A DNA stretch of 33,946 nucleotides from Candidatus Gastranaerophilales bacterium (GTDB taxonomy: Bacteria; Cyanobacteriota; Vampirovibrionia; Gastranaerophilales; JANQFW01): positions 1-33,946 of the forward strand of contig JANQHM010000120.1 in assembly GCA_028282645.1 (NCBI GenBank). The letters run 5' to 3'. Each line of letters begins with the position of its first letter. Positions within the stretch are counted from its first letter, which is position 1. This document shows, piece after piece, positions 15,924 through 24,593 of the stretch. The notes beneath the pieces are model-generated. The model ran no database searches and was not told the DNA's origin. It saw only the letters and a program-made list of their open reading frames with translations. Both the position numbers and the translations under genes were made by a program.

Positions 15924-18900
15924 TTAGAAATTAGGTGATAGAATATCTTTAATATCATCAAAAGTAATTGATTTTTCAATAGTTCTATCTACAGAAATGA
16001 TAGAGTCTACAAGGCCACGTTTTCTTTCTTTTAGCCTCATAATCTTTTCTTCGACAGTACCCTTGGTTATAAACCTATATACAAAAACTTTCTTAGTCTG
16101 ACCAATCCTGTGTGCCCGGTCTGTAGCCTGATCTTCAACCGCAGGATTCCACCATGGATCATAATGTATTACATAATCTGCACCGGTTAAGTTTAAGCCC
16201 GTGCCACCCGCTTTTAAGCTTAATAAAAATATTGGTATACTACTATCAGAGTTAAATCTCTGTACTCTTTCTGCCCTGTCTGTAGTACTGCCGGTTAAAT
16301 ATTCGTACTTAATGTCCCTTTTCTTTAGCCATTCTTTAATAATATCCAACATTTGGACAAATTGGCTGAATATTAAAACTCTATGGCCTTCGCTAACTAT
16401 CTCTTCCAGCATTTCCTTAAAGTGTTCAAACTTACCGGAATCTATATTTTTAAAGTGGCCGTTTTTATCAAATAGCTGTGGATGGTTACAAATTTGTCTT
16501 AATTTCATCAGAGCGGAGAAAATAGATATTTTGCTCTTTTCAAATCCGTCCTTGCCGATTTTTTCAAATATTTCAGCTCTAGTGCTATCAAGTACATCAA
16601 GATAAAGATCTCTTTGATCTGAAGTCATTTGACAATATGCAACACTTTCAAGCTTATCAGGCAAGTCTTTTGCGCAATCTCTTTTTAATCTTCTTAATAT
16701 AAAAGGATAAACCTGCTTTTTAAGTTTGTCACCTATAGAGGTATCACCTCTGGTTTCAATAGGCGTAATATACCTGTAATCAAACTCGTTTAAATCGTAT
16801 AAAAATCCCGGCATTAAAAAGTCAAACACGCTCCATAGCTCAGAAAGCCTGTTTTCTATAGGTGTACCGGATAATGCAAATCTATGTGCACAGGTTAATT
16901 GCTTAGCACTTTGGGCGGTTAGAGAGTCCTGATTTTTAATATTTTGAGACTCATCCAGGATAATTAATCTAAAATTGTAGCTTTTTAAAATATCTATATC
17001 TCTTCTTAATAGTGCATAGCTTGTTATAACTACATCATATTTATCTATTTTATTAAAAAAGTCTTTGCGGGTTGAACCTGTAAGGTTTAAACTACTTAAA
17101 CCTTTTGTAAATTTTTGTATTTCACTTTCCCAGTTAAACACAACTGAAGTAGGGCATACAACCAGACAAGGCTGAGGACCATTATCTTCTTTAGCTTTTT
17201 GTATAAGAGTAAGAGTCTGAACTGTTTTACCAAGTCCCATATCATCAGCAAGAATGCCGTTAAGACCGTAAGAATATAAAAACCATAACCAGTTAAAACC
17301 TTTTTTCTGATACTCTCTAAGGTTTGCATCAACTCCTTCCGGAAGTTGAACGTCTTCAAATGTATTAAAGGAACTGATTTTATCCCAAAACTCTTTAAAT
17401 TTGTCAGACATTTTTATGTCTATTTTTTGCTCCAGAAGATCAGAAACAATGCCTGCCCTAAAAGTTTTTACATTGTATTTATTGTCATCTCTTAGCTCTG
17501 CATCAAATGAAGTTAAACTCTTGTTTAACTGTAAAATTTTTAATGGCGGTATTTCTACATATCCGGCCTTTTCAAGATAAAAATATTTTTGCCCTTGTTG
17601 AAATAAGTTCTGAATGGTTTCTTGTTCAACTTTCTTTCTGCCTACTTTAAAACTAAACTGTATGTTAAAACTGTCAATAGATTTATCAAAATCAATTTTG
17701 GCTCCTATTTTTAATTTAGAGCTTGCAATTTCAAAATTGCCCGGCACATCTTCTGTTTCTTCAAACCTCCAGAATTCGTCACCCAGTTGAAAAAGTACAT
17801 CATTATAAAAGTCAATGGCGTCATCACCAACTATATGAAGATTATTTGTTTGTCTTGGCATAAATTTGCTGTTTATAAGAATTTTATATGCTGTTTCTTC
17901 TTGTTTTAAATTTCTTTTTACCCAATAAATTATTTCCTCATCAGGATTTTTAACTGTAACATAAGGGGTTTTCTCTGCTAATTTGCCATACGGAACAAGA
18001 GTTCCGTCGTATTCAAATTCCAATGTTGCTTTTAAAGTATTCTTCGCATCTTCATCAGTTTCTAAGGTTACAACATTTATCGGATGAGATTCTTCTAATG
18101 CTAATTTTTCTAAGTATTCTGCAACCTCAACTTGCATTAACTTTTTTAATCTTGGCAATTCTTCATACACAAATTTACCGCCGTCAGCGTCTCTTATATC
18201 TGTAAAGGTTGAACGTGTCAGGTAATGCGGCAATTTTGAGAGCATTGTATCCAAAGGTACAATAATATTTTTGTACTGTGCCCATTTCATTTGTTTAGAA
18301 AAATATTTTAACTCTTCCAATGGCAATAATTCTTCATTGTCCGGACGTTTCCAGTGCAAAGACAACAATACATTTCCTACCAAGGAAACATTTACCGCCA
18401 ATATCAAATGCCATGGTTCACCATCTTTAAAAATTAATCGTTTATTATTTTTTGCATCGATTACTTCTTCAAGTTGCGATAATAAGCCTATAAAACTATC
18501 AAGCCTGTGTGACTGAATTGTATAAAAACTTGTTTTCTTATCGAGCCTTGCAAATTTATACATATTTTGCATTAAGGTTAATTCGGCCTTTTGAGCGGGA
18601 TTAAAATCAAACTGTCCTTCAGAAGACTTTTGCAATGCAATAACAGCCCGTAAAATAGCTTCTATATCAGTAACTATTTCATTTTTTTTACGATCAAAAA
18701 TTTGTATACCCACAAACTTAGGCCTGATATCAAAATCTACGGTAATCTTATAATTGCCTTCATAGTTTGTAATTTCCGGCGGACTTTCTTCTTCTTCGTA
18801 CTCAAAAGTTTTACCGGTTTGATCGGTAATATAAGCATCATAATAGTGTTGCCTTATGCTCTCTAGCCCTACGCATACGGCATGTTTGCACCACTCTTCC

Positions 18901-19160
18901 TCCAGCGGACAATCACAGCTTGCTTTTACTTTTTCCGGAGACATATCCAGTTTTATAGTATATTTATCCTGAAAATTCCCTTTCACGTAGGCTTCTACAA
19001 TATTATCCTCGCGTTTATGCTCCATAATCTGATTTTTTTGATAATATTCATAGCCTCGTCTCCAGCTGCCTGGCGCTGCTAATCCTTTAATATAGGCAAA
19101 ATTAAAATTTATATTACTTTTTTCAGTAGATTTTTTTACCATAAAATATTCGTTACTCAA
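15924..19160 (-). CDS. SWIM zinc-finger SNF2-family helicase
   Basis: A 1078-residue Swi2/Snf2 ATPase. A SWIM zinc finger near residues 82-94 reads CDCPLEEEWCKH (CxCx7CxH). After a long middle region comes the two-lobe motor: LREYQKKGFNW (Q-motif-like), Walker A ADDMGLGKTVQT (~640), Walker B LIILDESQNIKN (~735), SGTPIENRLSELWSVFDF, ILRRLKRDCAKDLPDK, and motifs V/VI SLKAGGTGLNLT and DQATDRAHRIGQ (~1000-1020). Members translocate on duplex DNA and remodel DNA-protein complexes. The fourth Walker B position is Gln and the third Ser (DESQ), against DEAQ in the second SNF2 protein of this window. The long frame opens with TTG at 19160, and an ATG lies six codons inside; neither has a strong ribosome binding site. 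Confidence 0.93.
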   Translation of the reverse strand: MSNEYFMVKKSTEKSNINFNFAYIKGLAAPGSWRRGYEYYQKNQIMEHKREDNIVEAYVKGNFQDKYTIKLDMSPEKVKASCDCPLEEEWCKHAVCVGLESIRQHYYDAYITDQTGKTFEYEEEESPPEITNYEGNYKITVDFDIRPKFVGIQIFDRKKNEIVTDIEAILRAVIALQKSSEGQFDFNPAQKAELTLMQNMYKFARLDKKTSFYTIQSHRLDSFIGLLSQLEEVIDAKNNKRLIFKDGEPWHLILAVNVSLVGNVLLSLHWKRPDNEELLPLEELKYFSKQMKWAQYKNIIVPLDTMLSKLPHYLTRSTFTDIRDADGGKFVYEELPRLKKLMQVEVAEYLEKLALEESHPINVVTLETDEDAKNTLKATLEFEYDGTLVPYGKLAEKTPYVTVKNPDEEIIYWVKRNLKQEETAYKILINSKFMPRQTNNLHIVGDDAIDFYNDVLFQLGDEFWRFEETEDVPGNFEIASSKLKIGAKIDFDKSIDSFNIQFSFKVGRKKVEQETIQNLFQQGQKYFYLEKAGYVEIPPLKILQLNKSLTSFDAELRDDNKYNVKTFRAGIVSDLLEQKIDIKMSDKFKEFWDKISSFNTFEDVQLPEGVDANLREYQKKGFNWLWFLYSYGLNGILADDMGLGKTVQTLTLIQKAKEDNGPQPCLVVCPTSVVFNWESEIQKFTKGLSSLNLTGSTRKDFFNKIDKYDVVITSYALLRRDIDILKSYNFRLIILDESQNIKNQDSLTAQSAKQLTCAHRFALSGTPIENRLSELWSVFDFLMPGFLYDLNEFDYRYITPIETRGDTSIGDKLKKQVYPFILRRLKRDCAKDLPDKLESVAYCQMTSDQRDLYLDVLDSTRAEIFEKIGKDGFEKSKISIFSALMKLRQICNHPQLFDKNGHFKNIDSGKFEHFKEMLEEIVSEGHRVLIFSQFVQMLDIIKEWLKKRDIKYEYLTGSTTDRAERVQRFNSDSSIPIFLLSLKAGGTGLNLTGADYVIHYDPWWNPAVEDQATDRAHRIGQTKKVFVYRFITKGTVEEKIMRLKERKRGLVDSIISVDRTIEKSITFDDIKDILSPNF

Positions 19161-19361
19161 TCAATAACTCTTGATCCCAAATTTATTATTACAGTATACA
19201 TCAAAATAAGCAAATAATACAATTATTCAAAATTTAAATAGGCTTTTTAAACTACTTTATTCCTTATTCCTTTATATTATTAATGACTTATATCTTAAAA
19301 AAAATGTTCTTTACTATTCTGTGTACAATTAATAATATAAAAAATTTTTCTAAAATAATAG

Positions 19362-19390
19362 TTGACAATGAATTCTGACTTAGATATATT
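19362..19390 (+). promoter_or_regulatory. Sigma70-type promoter of tRNA-Glu
   Basis: TTGACA (19362-19367) and TATATT (19385-19390) are separated by 17 bases, nearly the vegetative consensus. Transcription should start near 19397, about 85 bases before the mature tRNA. The leader contains a small stem GCTAAA/TTTAGC. Confidence 0.8.
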
Positions 19391-19481
19391 TATAAACGTG
19401 GAAGGCAGTCAAGCTGGCAGTTAAACTTAGGAGAGAATCGCTAAAAGCTTTAGCCTAATAAATTTAAAATAAATAAAACAT

Positions 19482-19554
19482 GCCCCCATCGTCTAGTGGC
19501 CTAGGACACCTCCCTTTCACGGAGGCGGCAGGGATTCGAATTCCCTTGGGGGTA
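19482..19554 (+). tRNA. tRNA-Glu (anticodon UUC)
   Basis: A complete 73-base cloverleaf. The acceptor GCCCCCA (19482-19488) pairs with TGGGGGT (19547-19553), with discriminator A. The anticodon stem CCTCC/GGAGG holds the loop CTTTCAC with anticodon TTC at 19516-19518, and the T-arm AGGGA-TTCGAAT-TCCCT is intact. The 3' CCA is not encoded. A T-run (19555-19560) directly after the gene may end transcription. It faces the first of the HExxH genes, 26 bases away. Confidence 0.96.
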
Positions 19555-19580
19555 TTTTTTCATGTATAAATAATTATATA

Positions 19581-20729
19581 TTATCCTAGTCTACCCTCTT
19601 TTCCGCCAAGCTTGACTCCCATTTTGTTAAGTTTTTTTGCAAATTCTTTTTCAGTATTATATGTATCTTTTTCATCGCTAGTGCCTTTTGTCTGAAATTC
19701 ATGATGGTGTATACATTCATGTACGATTGTTTTTTCCAGCTCAAGCGGATTATCTTTTAACTTGGGATTATAGCAGGTCTTTCCATTGGAGCTACAGGTT
19801 GCATATATTCCTCCGCTAAAAGCTTTCCATACAGCTGTATTTGCGGTAGCTCTGATGGCTTTGGCAATTTTCGTCCAAGTGTCAGCAATACCTTTTGAGC
19901 AAGATTTGACTTTATCACCAAATTCTTTTGCTATTTGCTCACAATGCTTTGCTGCTGATTCATGGGCTTTTACTAATATTGAACAACTACCTTGTTCTTG
20001 GCCGTCTGTTTTGCCGCCGCCTCTGGCGGCTTCCGAACCGTCAGCAGCATGTTGGCATACCTTTTGACCATCTTCACTACTATTGCCGTTTTTACATTTG
20101 CATTCTTTAGAGTTTTGCTCTTTAGCTTTTTTTTCTTTTTTTTCTTTACCCTTAATTAAATTTTGGAAGAAGTCTTTTACCGCAGGCAGAATGTTATATT
20201 TCTTATTTCTTAAGTCTTCTGGGTTAAGATTTTTAAGTTCATCTTTTTGTTTTTTTTCAGCGTTCTCTTTTTCTTCTTTCTTTTTTTCTTCTTTTTTATC
20301 AACTTCTTTTTCAAGATCATATTTTATATCCGGGTCAATACTACTTAGCTTGTCTTTTAATTCTGCTAAGCTAAGATCTTTAAATTCAGCTTTTTCTTTT
20401 TCTAATTTAGCCTTTTTTTCTTCTTCTTTTTGCTGAAGTAATTTTTTGACGTGCTCTTCCAGCTCTTTAGGAACACTATTTTCTTCTGATTTAAGCTGTT
20501 CTAAATCAAGGCTTTTTAATTCATTTTTTTTCTTTTCTAATTCTTCTTGAGCTTTTTTTTCATTATCAGAATCAGATGATTTTTGTAGTGTTAAACCTGC
20601 ATTATCATCAGAAGATTTAAATTGTCCGAATAAACTATTGTTAGTGGTTTGTGCTTTAGATATACCGGATTTAGCAGCTGTAGCAGCTTGTATATTATAT
20701 ATAAGGGGTATTTGAAATTCGTTTCCCAT
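19581..20729 (-). CDS. HExxH zincin-like protein, paralogue 1 (Cys-rich)
   Basis: A 382-residue protein, one of three tandem paralogues. Residues ~1-55 are a polar Ala/Ser/Asn tail. Residues ~60-215 are Lys/Glu-rich coiled coil containing three copies of a module like ELKSLDLEQLK...LKxLL (around ELKSLDLEQLK, EFKDLSLAELK and ELKNLNPEDLR). A Cys/Gly-rich linker follows (ECKCKNGN ... EQGSC). The C-terminal domain (~255-360) has TAVWKAFSGG, CSSNGKTCYNPKLK and the metal site IVHECIHHHEF (His337, Glu338, His341), followed by GTSDEKDTYN (Asp352). HExxH plus GTxD resembles M35 aspzincin peptidases; Glu344 is an alternative third ligand. No Sec signal is seen. GGAGG lies 11 bases before the ATG. Activity and target are inferred only. 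Confidence 0.82.
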   Translation of the reverse strand: MGNEFQIPLIYNIQAATAAKSGISKAQTTNNSLFGQFKSSDDNAGLTLQKSSDSDNEKKAQEELEKKKNELKSLDLEQLKSEENSVPKELEEHVKKLLQQKEEEKKAKLEKEKAEFKDLSLAELKDKLSSIDPDIKYDLEKEVDKKEEKKKEEKENAEKKQKDELKNLNPEDLRNKKYNILPAVKDFFQNLIKGKEKKEKKAKEQNSKECKCKNGNSSEDGQKVCQHAADGSEAARGGGKTDGQEQGSCSILVKAHESAAKHCEQIAKEFGDKVKSCSKGIADTWTKIAKAIRATANTAVWKAFSGGIYATCSSNGKTCYNPKLKDNPLELEKTIVHECIHHHEFQTKGTSDEKDTYNTEKEFAKKLNKMGVKLGGKEGRLG

Positions 20730-20857
20730 ATTATATTCATATCCTCCATAGAGCTATTATTTCGTAGGTTTACAGATTAATGTGCGTTGTACGCTAGCGA
20801 TGCTCTTCACCTTTTGCGTACGAATACGAAATTATAAAAAACGTTTATTATTCTGAT

Positions 20858-21017
20858 TAAAAGTTAAATTTCAGATTTCTCTTTGGATTGAGCTTATATA
20901 AAAAGTAAAATTGACCATTTCACTTTTTAACGCTCCCGCTTCGCAATTCAGAGTTTAGCTTATTTTATTAGCTTTAACACGATTGAATAATCTGAAAAGT
21001 ATTTTTGAAGTAGTATA
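20858..21017 (+). repeat. Family A repeat, long form (A5)
   Basis: 160-base long form: AAATTTCAGATTTCTCTTTG, AAGTAAAATTGACCATTTCA, AACGCTCCCGCTTCGCAATT, then AATCTGAAAAGTATTTTTGA and the end AGTAGTATA. A family B copy follows seven bases later. Confidence 0.88.
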
Positions 21018-21023
21018 GAGTTA

Positions 21024-21092
21024 GGTAGTGGTCAACCGAGAGTTATATCAAAAGTTTATAGCGATGACTTAAGAAAGGTGATGACCATCACC
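21024..21092 (-). repeat. Family B repeat, internally deleted (B3)
   Basis: It runs from GGTAGTGGTCAAC to GGTGATGACCATCACC with ATCAAAAGTTTATAGCGATG between. The stretch that in B4 reads CTGATGCTTACAAGTAAACT is missing, shortening this copy to 69 bases. Confidence 0.75.
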
Positions 21093-21347
21093 TAGAGTTA
21101 GTATAGTAATGTCCTAAAAATACACACATTGATAAAATTTTTAGAATATATTTTTGTAATAAAATATATGCATTAGTTATTAATTAAATTTAAAATTTAG
21201 TCACGGGGAAATAGTAATTAATTTACAGGGAATTTAAAAAATAATGGGAGTTATTCTTACGCGTTTAAAATATTAGTGTGTGTGTTTGTTGCTTAAGCAC
21301 AAGAGTGCTGGAGTTAGTATTAAAGATTACGCACACATTGCTTGTAT

Positions 21348-21395
21348 TTACGGTGGCTTTAATATCAAAGGCTTATTATAAACATTGAGTTCCAT
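21348..21395 (-). CDS. Possible micro-ORF or 5' remnant of a fourth paralogue
   Basis: ATG at 21395 is preceded on the minus strand by a full GGAGGA at 21405-21410, ten bases upstream. Only 15 codons follow (MELNVYNKPLILKPP) before TAA. The start loosely resembles that of paralogue 2 (MNLSINKKLSGIT), and the leader TGGAGGATAT resembles that of paralogue 1, so it may be the 5' stub of a lost gene copy. A real short peptide is also possible. Confidence 0.3.
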   Translation of the reverse strand: MELNVYNKPLILKPP

Positions 21396-21410
21396 AGTTT
21401 TATATCCTCC

Positions 21411-21438
21411 ATTTTAAAAAGTATTTTAGAGTTAGTAT
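21411..21438 (+). repeat. Family A right-end fragment
   Basis: AAAAAGTATTTTAGAGTTAG followed by TATA matches the right end only. It lies just downstream of paralogue 2, as other end fragments lie near gene 3' ends. Confidence 0.6.
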
Positions 21439-21564
21439 AATTAATGTTCTCCTTTCTTATTTGTCAAATATAGTAATAATAAATTTTTTCTATATTTATT
21501 TAATTTATAGGGTAATTTTTTACTAATTACTGCTGTTGCTGCTAATATTTTTTTGTCTTTATCC

Positions 21565-22608
21565 TTAACTGCCCTTAGAGCCGCCACCTCCGCCTTTATT
21601 TCCGATTTTATTAGAGTATTCTTTATGGATATTATAAGTGTCTTTTTCATCACTGGTGCCTAATTCTGTAAATTCTATTTGGTGAGTACACTCATGTACT
21701 ATTACTTCTTTTAGTTTTGGCGTATTGCCCTTTAATTTGGTAGAATAACATTGTTTTCCGGCACTGTTACATGTTCCCAGTACGCCACCGCTAAAGGTTT
21801 TCCAAACAGCTGTGCTTGCCATATCTTTTATGGTTTTAGCCAATTTTTTCCACGTAGTACATCCTTTAGTACTGGCTTGAGGTTTTTCTTCTTTTTGTCC
21901 AAGTTGTTCACAATCTTTGGCAGCTTCTTCGTGAGCAGATTTTAGTTCTTGATCACTGCCTTGCTCTTGGCCACTTGTTGAGCTACCTCCACCTTTTCCT
22001 CCACCAGCTCCTCCTGCTTTTCCTCCTCCGCCTTGGCCACCACCGGGAGCGGCCTGCATCACATCATTTTCTCCGCTTTTAGGATTACCTTTTTTAGCTT
22101 TTTCAGTGTTGCCAGGCTGTTCGCTAGAACTGCCTTTTTTAGCCTTTCCAGCGTCTTTTTGATTTTTGGACATTAAATCTTTTAATTTGGATGCAATCTT
22201 ATCCTTAATTTGGGAAGCTAACCTGGAGTTTAACTCATCCTTAATATCGGAAGAAAGGCCTTTTTTAAGTTTTTTTAATTCTTTTGGAGAGAGGTCTTTT
22301 ACCTTATCTTCTTTTTTTTCTAACTCAGCCTTTTTCTTTGCTGTAGCTCCTTTTTTTTCTTTAGCATTTTTCTTTTCTTTTACCTTAGGCTGACTTCCAG
22401 TTGTTGGCCTTGGCTTTGCTGGATTTAAGTTTTTAGTTAAGTTATTAAAGTCACGTTTTGCTGTTGAACTCGCAAATGCACTACCTGTTTTACCACTTGC
22501 CGCCTGATTTTTAACAGTAGAGGCTGACGTAGTTGCAGTTGCTGCTTGATTTTGTACTGCTGATTTTGTTGTGATTCCAGATAATTTTTTATTAATGGAT
22601 AGATTCAT
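21565..22608 (-). CDS. HExxH zincin-like protein, paralogue 2
   Basis: A 347-residue protein. Residues ~1-75 are Ala/Ser/Thr/Gln-rich (NQAATATTSASTVKNQAASG), with no Sec signal. A Lys-rich region contains one LK module (KVKDLSPKELKKLKKGL ... IKDELNSRL). A Gly-rich hinge (APGGGQGGGGKAGGAGGGKG) leads to the shared C-terminal domain: SDQELKSAHEEAAKDCEQLG, TTWKKLAKTIKDMASTAVWK, TCNSAGKQCYSTKLKGN, then IVHECTHQIEF (His305, Glu306, His309) and GTSDEKDTYN (Asp320), ending in a Gly tail. AAGGAGG lies close before the ATG, the strongest ribosome binding site of the trio. Spacing and the intervening repeats suggest separate transcription of each paralogue. Peptidase activity is inferred from HExxH only. 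Confidence 0.82.
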   Translation of the reverse strand: MNLSINKKLSGITTKSAVQNQAATATTSASTVKNQAASGKTGSAFASSTAKRDFNNLTKNLNPAKPRPTTGSQPKVKEKKNAKEKKGATAKKKAELEKKEDKVKDLSPKELKKLKKGLSSDIKDELNSRLASQIKDKIASKLKDLMSKNQKDAGKAKKGSSSEQPGNTEKAKKGNPKSGENDVMQAAPGGGQGGGGKAGGAGGGKGGGSSTSGQEQGSDQELKSAHEEAAKDCEQLGQKEEKPQASTKGCTTWKKLAKTIKDMASTAVWKTFSGGVLGTCNSAGKQCYSTKLKGNTPKLKEVIVHECTHQIEFTELGTSDEKDTYNIHKEYSNKIGNKGGGGGSKGS

Positions 22609-23286
22609 AGATCCTCCTTAATCATAAAAATTTAAAAATATGCTGTGCTTTTAACGGGTAAAATTTAAAATAACAAAATATACAAAAACCGCGAGTCTTA
22701 ATGCTTAGGGCTGCTGTGGCATTTAAATTGTCTTCTCTGATTTTTTAATTGACTAGTAAACTGTTTGCCATTTAGTAAACGGCTTGTGCATATAAATTTT
22801 GTATTATTTCTGTTTTCAGAATATAGCTTAATTAGATTTAACGGGACTGAATAATTTTTAAAAATAGTAGAGAGAGATTGATACTTGCTAACTTAAATAT
22901 AGTGTTCCTCATTTGAGGAAAATAAGAATAATCTATACAGGTTCTAAATTAAATTTCAGACTTCGCAATTCAGAGTTTAGCTTATTTTATTAGCTTTAAC
23001 AGGATTGAATAATCTGAAAAGTATTTTTGAGTTAGTATAGTAAATAAGTTTAATCAAATTAAAAATTTTAATAATAAAAGTAAATAAAGCTTTTTGTGTC
23101 TAACATGAATTTAGTTTATAGGTTATGTGCTAAAATTAAAGGTTCTTACATAAAATAAGTATTTTTTCAGTTAAAAATTGTCATTTCTTTTATTTATATT
23201 AACAAACATTAAGTTTTATTTTAAATTTATTAAACGAATTAAATAAAAGCTTATTCCTACCTATTATTATTTAATATTTTGCATTA
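22609..23286. other. Spacer between paralogues 2 and 3
   Basis: No gene seen. It contains a small perfect stem TTCCTCATTTGAGGAA (22907-22922), family A copy A6 and a long AT-rich stretch before the end of paralogue 3. Confidence 0.5.
22934..23039 (+). repeat. Family A repeat, short form (A6)
   Basis: Exactly 106 bases from TATACAGGTTCTAAATTAAA to GAGTTAGTATA. The middle junction AGACTTCGCAATTCAGAG shows it is a long form that lost the TTTGGAATGAGC ... CTCCCGC block, since CTTCGCAATTCAG belongs to the long form. Confidence 0.88.
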
Positions 23287-24495
23287 TTAGCCGCCAGCAC
23301 CGCCTTTAACTTTTTGACCAAATTCTTGGTGGATATTATACGTATTATTTTCATCACTGGTTCCTAATGTTTTAAACTCTATAGCATGTGTATTTTCATG
23401 TACAATAAATTCTTTTAATTTGTTAATCTGTCCCTTATATTTAGGGTCATATTCTGTTTTACCACTGGAATGACATTGAGCTGCCGCGTTTCCGTCCAGC
23501 GACTTCCATACTGCGGTAGTTGCTTTGCTGCGTATGGACTTCGCTAATTTTTTCCAGGTTACAACTCCTTTGGTGCTACCTTTTGGTTTTTCTTCTTTTT
23601 GAGCAAGATCCTCACAATCTTTAGCTGCTTCTTCATGAGCTTGTTGTAATTCTTGATCATTGCCTTGGTTTTGCTCGTTAGCTTCGGCGGCAGCATCACT
23701 GCCACTGCTGGAGGTGCTACCATTACTGCCGCTGCCGGATGCACCTCCTCCTTGACTTCCTGACTTTCTATTAGCTTTAGACTTGCCGAAACCAGATTGT
23801 CCGCTGGATTGAGATTTATTACAGTTGCCTGACGAACAATTCCCTGATGGATTATTACTTGTAGGCTCTTTTTTACCGATTAAATCTTTTAAGAAACTAT
23901 CAAACTTTTTGCCATAAGAACCCAGCATGTTTTTCAAATTATTTACACCAAAACTGCTAAGCTCGGATTTTTTTCTTGCATCAGCTTTTTTATCTTTATA
24001 TTGTTTTGTTTTTGTCTTTTGATCAATTAAATTTTTAGAAAAATTTTTGAGCTTTGGGTCAACATAGCTTGATTCAAATTTTAAATCGTTTAAGCCAAGA
24101 TCTTTCAATTCTTTTTTTCTATTGCTTAATTGATTCTTTTTATTAGCTGTTTTGCTGGCATTTTTTTGGCCTTTGCCTGTTCTACCTTTGATTATTGATT
24201 TTGATTTATTAGAAATTTTAAATTTACTGCTGCCTTTAGTCATTGATTTTGATTTATTAACAATTTTAAATTTACCCTTTGCTGCGTTGTACTTCAATAC
24301 GGACTTTGACTTATTAGCAGTTTTTGTTTTACCTTGGGCTGTTTTGTTTTTAACAACGGATTTTGATTTATTAACTCTCTTAGAATTACCTTGGCTAAAG
24401 ACAGACTTTGATCGGCTAACTTGTCTGGTTCTTTTAGAAGCTGCTTTCGCTCTGGCTTTAGGCCTTTGGGCATTTTTTTTAACTGGTGCTGCCAT
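23287..24495 (-). CDS. HExxH zincin-like protein, paralogue 3 (basic N-terminal repeats)
   Basis: A 402-residue protein. Residues ~1-115 are extremely basic and hold five spaced copies of (S/N)(R/K)SKS(V/M/I), as in NKSKSVVKNKTAQGKTK, without acidic residues; this could bind nucleic acid or polyanionic surface polymer. Two LK modules follow (ELKDLGLNDLKFESSYVD and ELSSFGVNNLKNMLGSYG), then a Ser/Gly linker and the shared C-terminal domain: NDQELQQAHEEAAKDCEDLA, VVTWKKLAKSIRSKATTAVW, CHSSGKTEYDPKYKG, IVHENTHAIEF (His366, Glu367, His370) and GTSDENNTYN (Asp381). Three Cys conserved in paralogues 1 and 2 are absent here. AAGGA is about ten bases before the ATG. Enzymatic function is inferred. 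Confidence 0.82.
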   Translation of the reverse strand: MAAPVKKNAQRPKARAKAASKRTRQVSRSKSVFSQGNSKRVNKSKSVVKNKTAQGKTKTANKSKSVLKYNAAKGKFKIVNKSKSMTKGSSKFKISNKSKSIIKGRTGKGQKNASKTANKKNQLSNRKKELKDLGLNDLKFESSYVDPKLKNFSKNLIDQKTKTKQYKDKKADARKKSELSSFGVNNLKNMLGSYGKKFDSFLKDLIGKKEPTSNNPSGNCSSGNCNKSQSSGQSGFGKSKANRKSGSQGGGASGSGSNGSTSSSGSDAAAEANEQNQGNDQELQQAHEEAAKDCEDLAQKEEKPKGSTKGVVTWKKLAKSIRSKATTAVWKSLDGNAAAQCHSSGKTEYDPKYKGQINKLKEFIVHENTHAIEFKTLGTSDENNTYNIHQEFGQKVKGGAGG

Positions 24496-24593
24496 ATAAA
24501 CATATCCTTTATTAATGACTTAAAACTTTGATGATTTTTAAACTATTTGTAAGGTTTATACTGAAAATTTCAATTAACAAAATCTGCAAAACT

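Larger units (their letters stand above)
20730..21564. other. Repeat-rich spacer between paralogues 1 and 2
   Basis: It contains the leader of paralogue 1, family A copy A5, family B copy B3, a 15-codon micro-ORF with a strong ribosome binding site (21348-21395) and a family A right-end fragment (21411-21438). I see no larger gene. A frame at 21441-21653 overlapping the end of paralogue 2 is not accepted. Confidence 0.6.

Noticed and set aside
19482-19554. tRNA-Glu as attachment site of an integrated island carrying the HExxH trio
   Set aside because: No second copy of the tRNA 3' end and no integrase gene were found to the right; repeats alone do not show integration.
21441-21653. Minus-strand ORF of 70 codons overlapping the end of paralogue 2
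   Set aside because: I considered a frameshifted C-terminal extension, but paralogues 1 and 3 also end about 15-20 residues after the same motif with a Gly-rich tail, so the stop at 21565 is natural.
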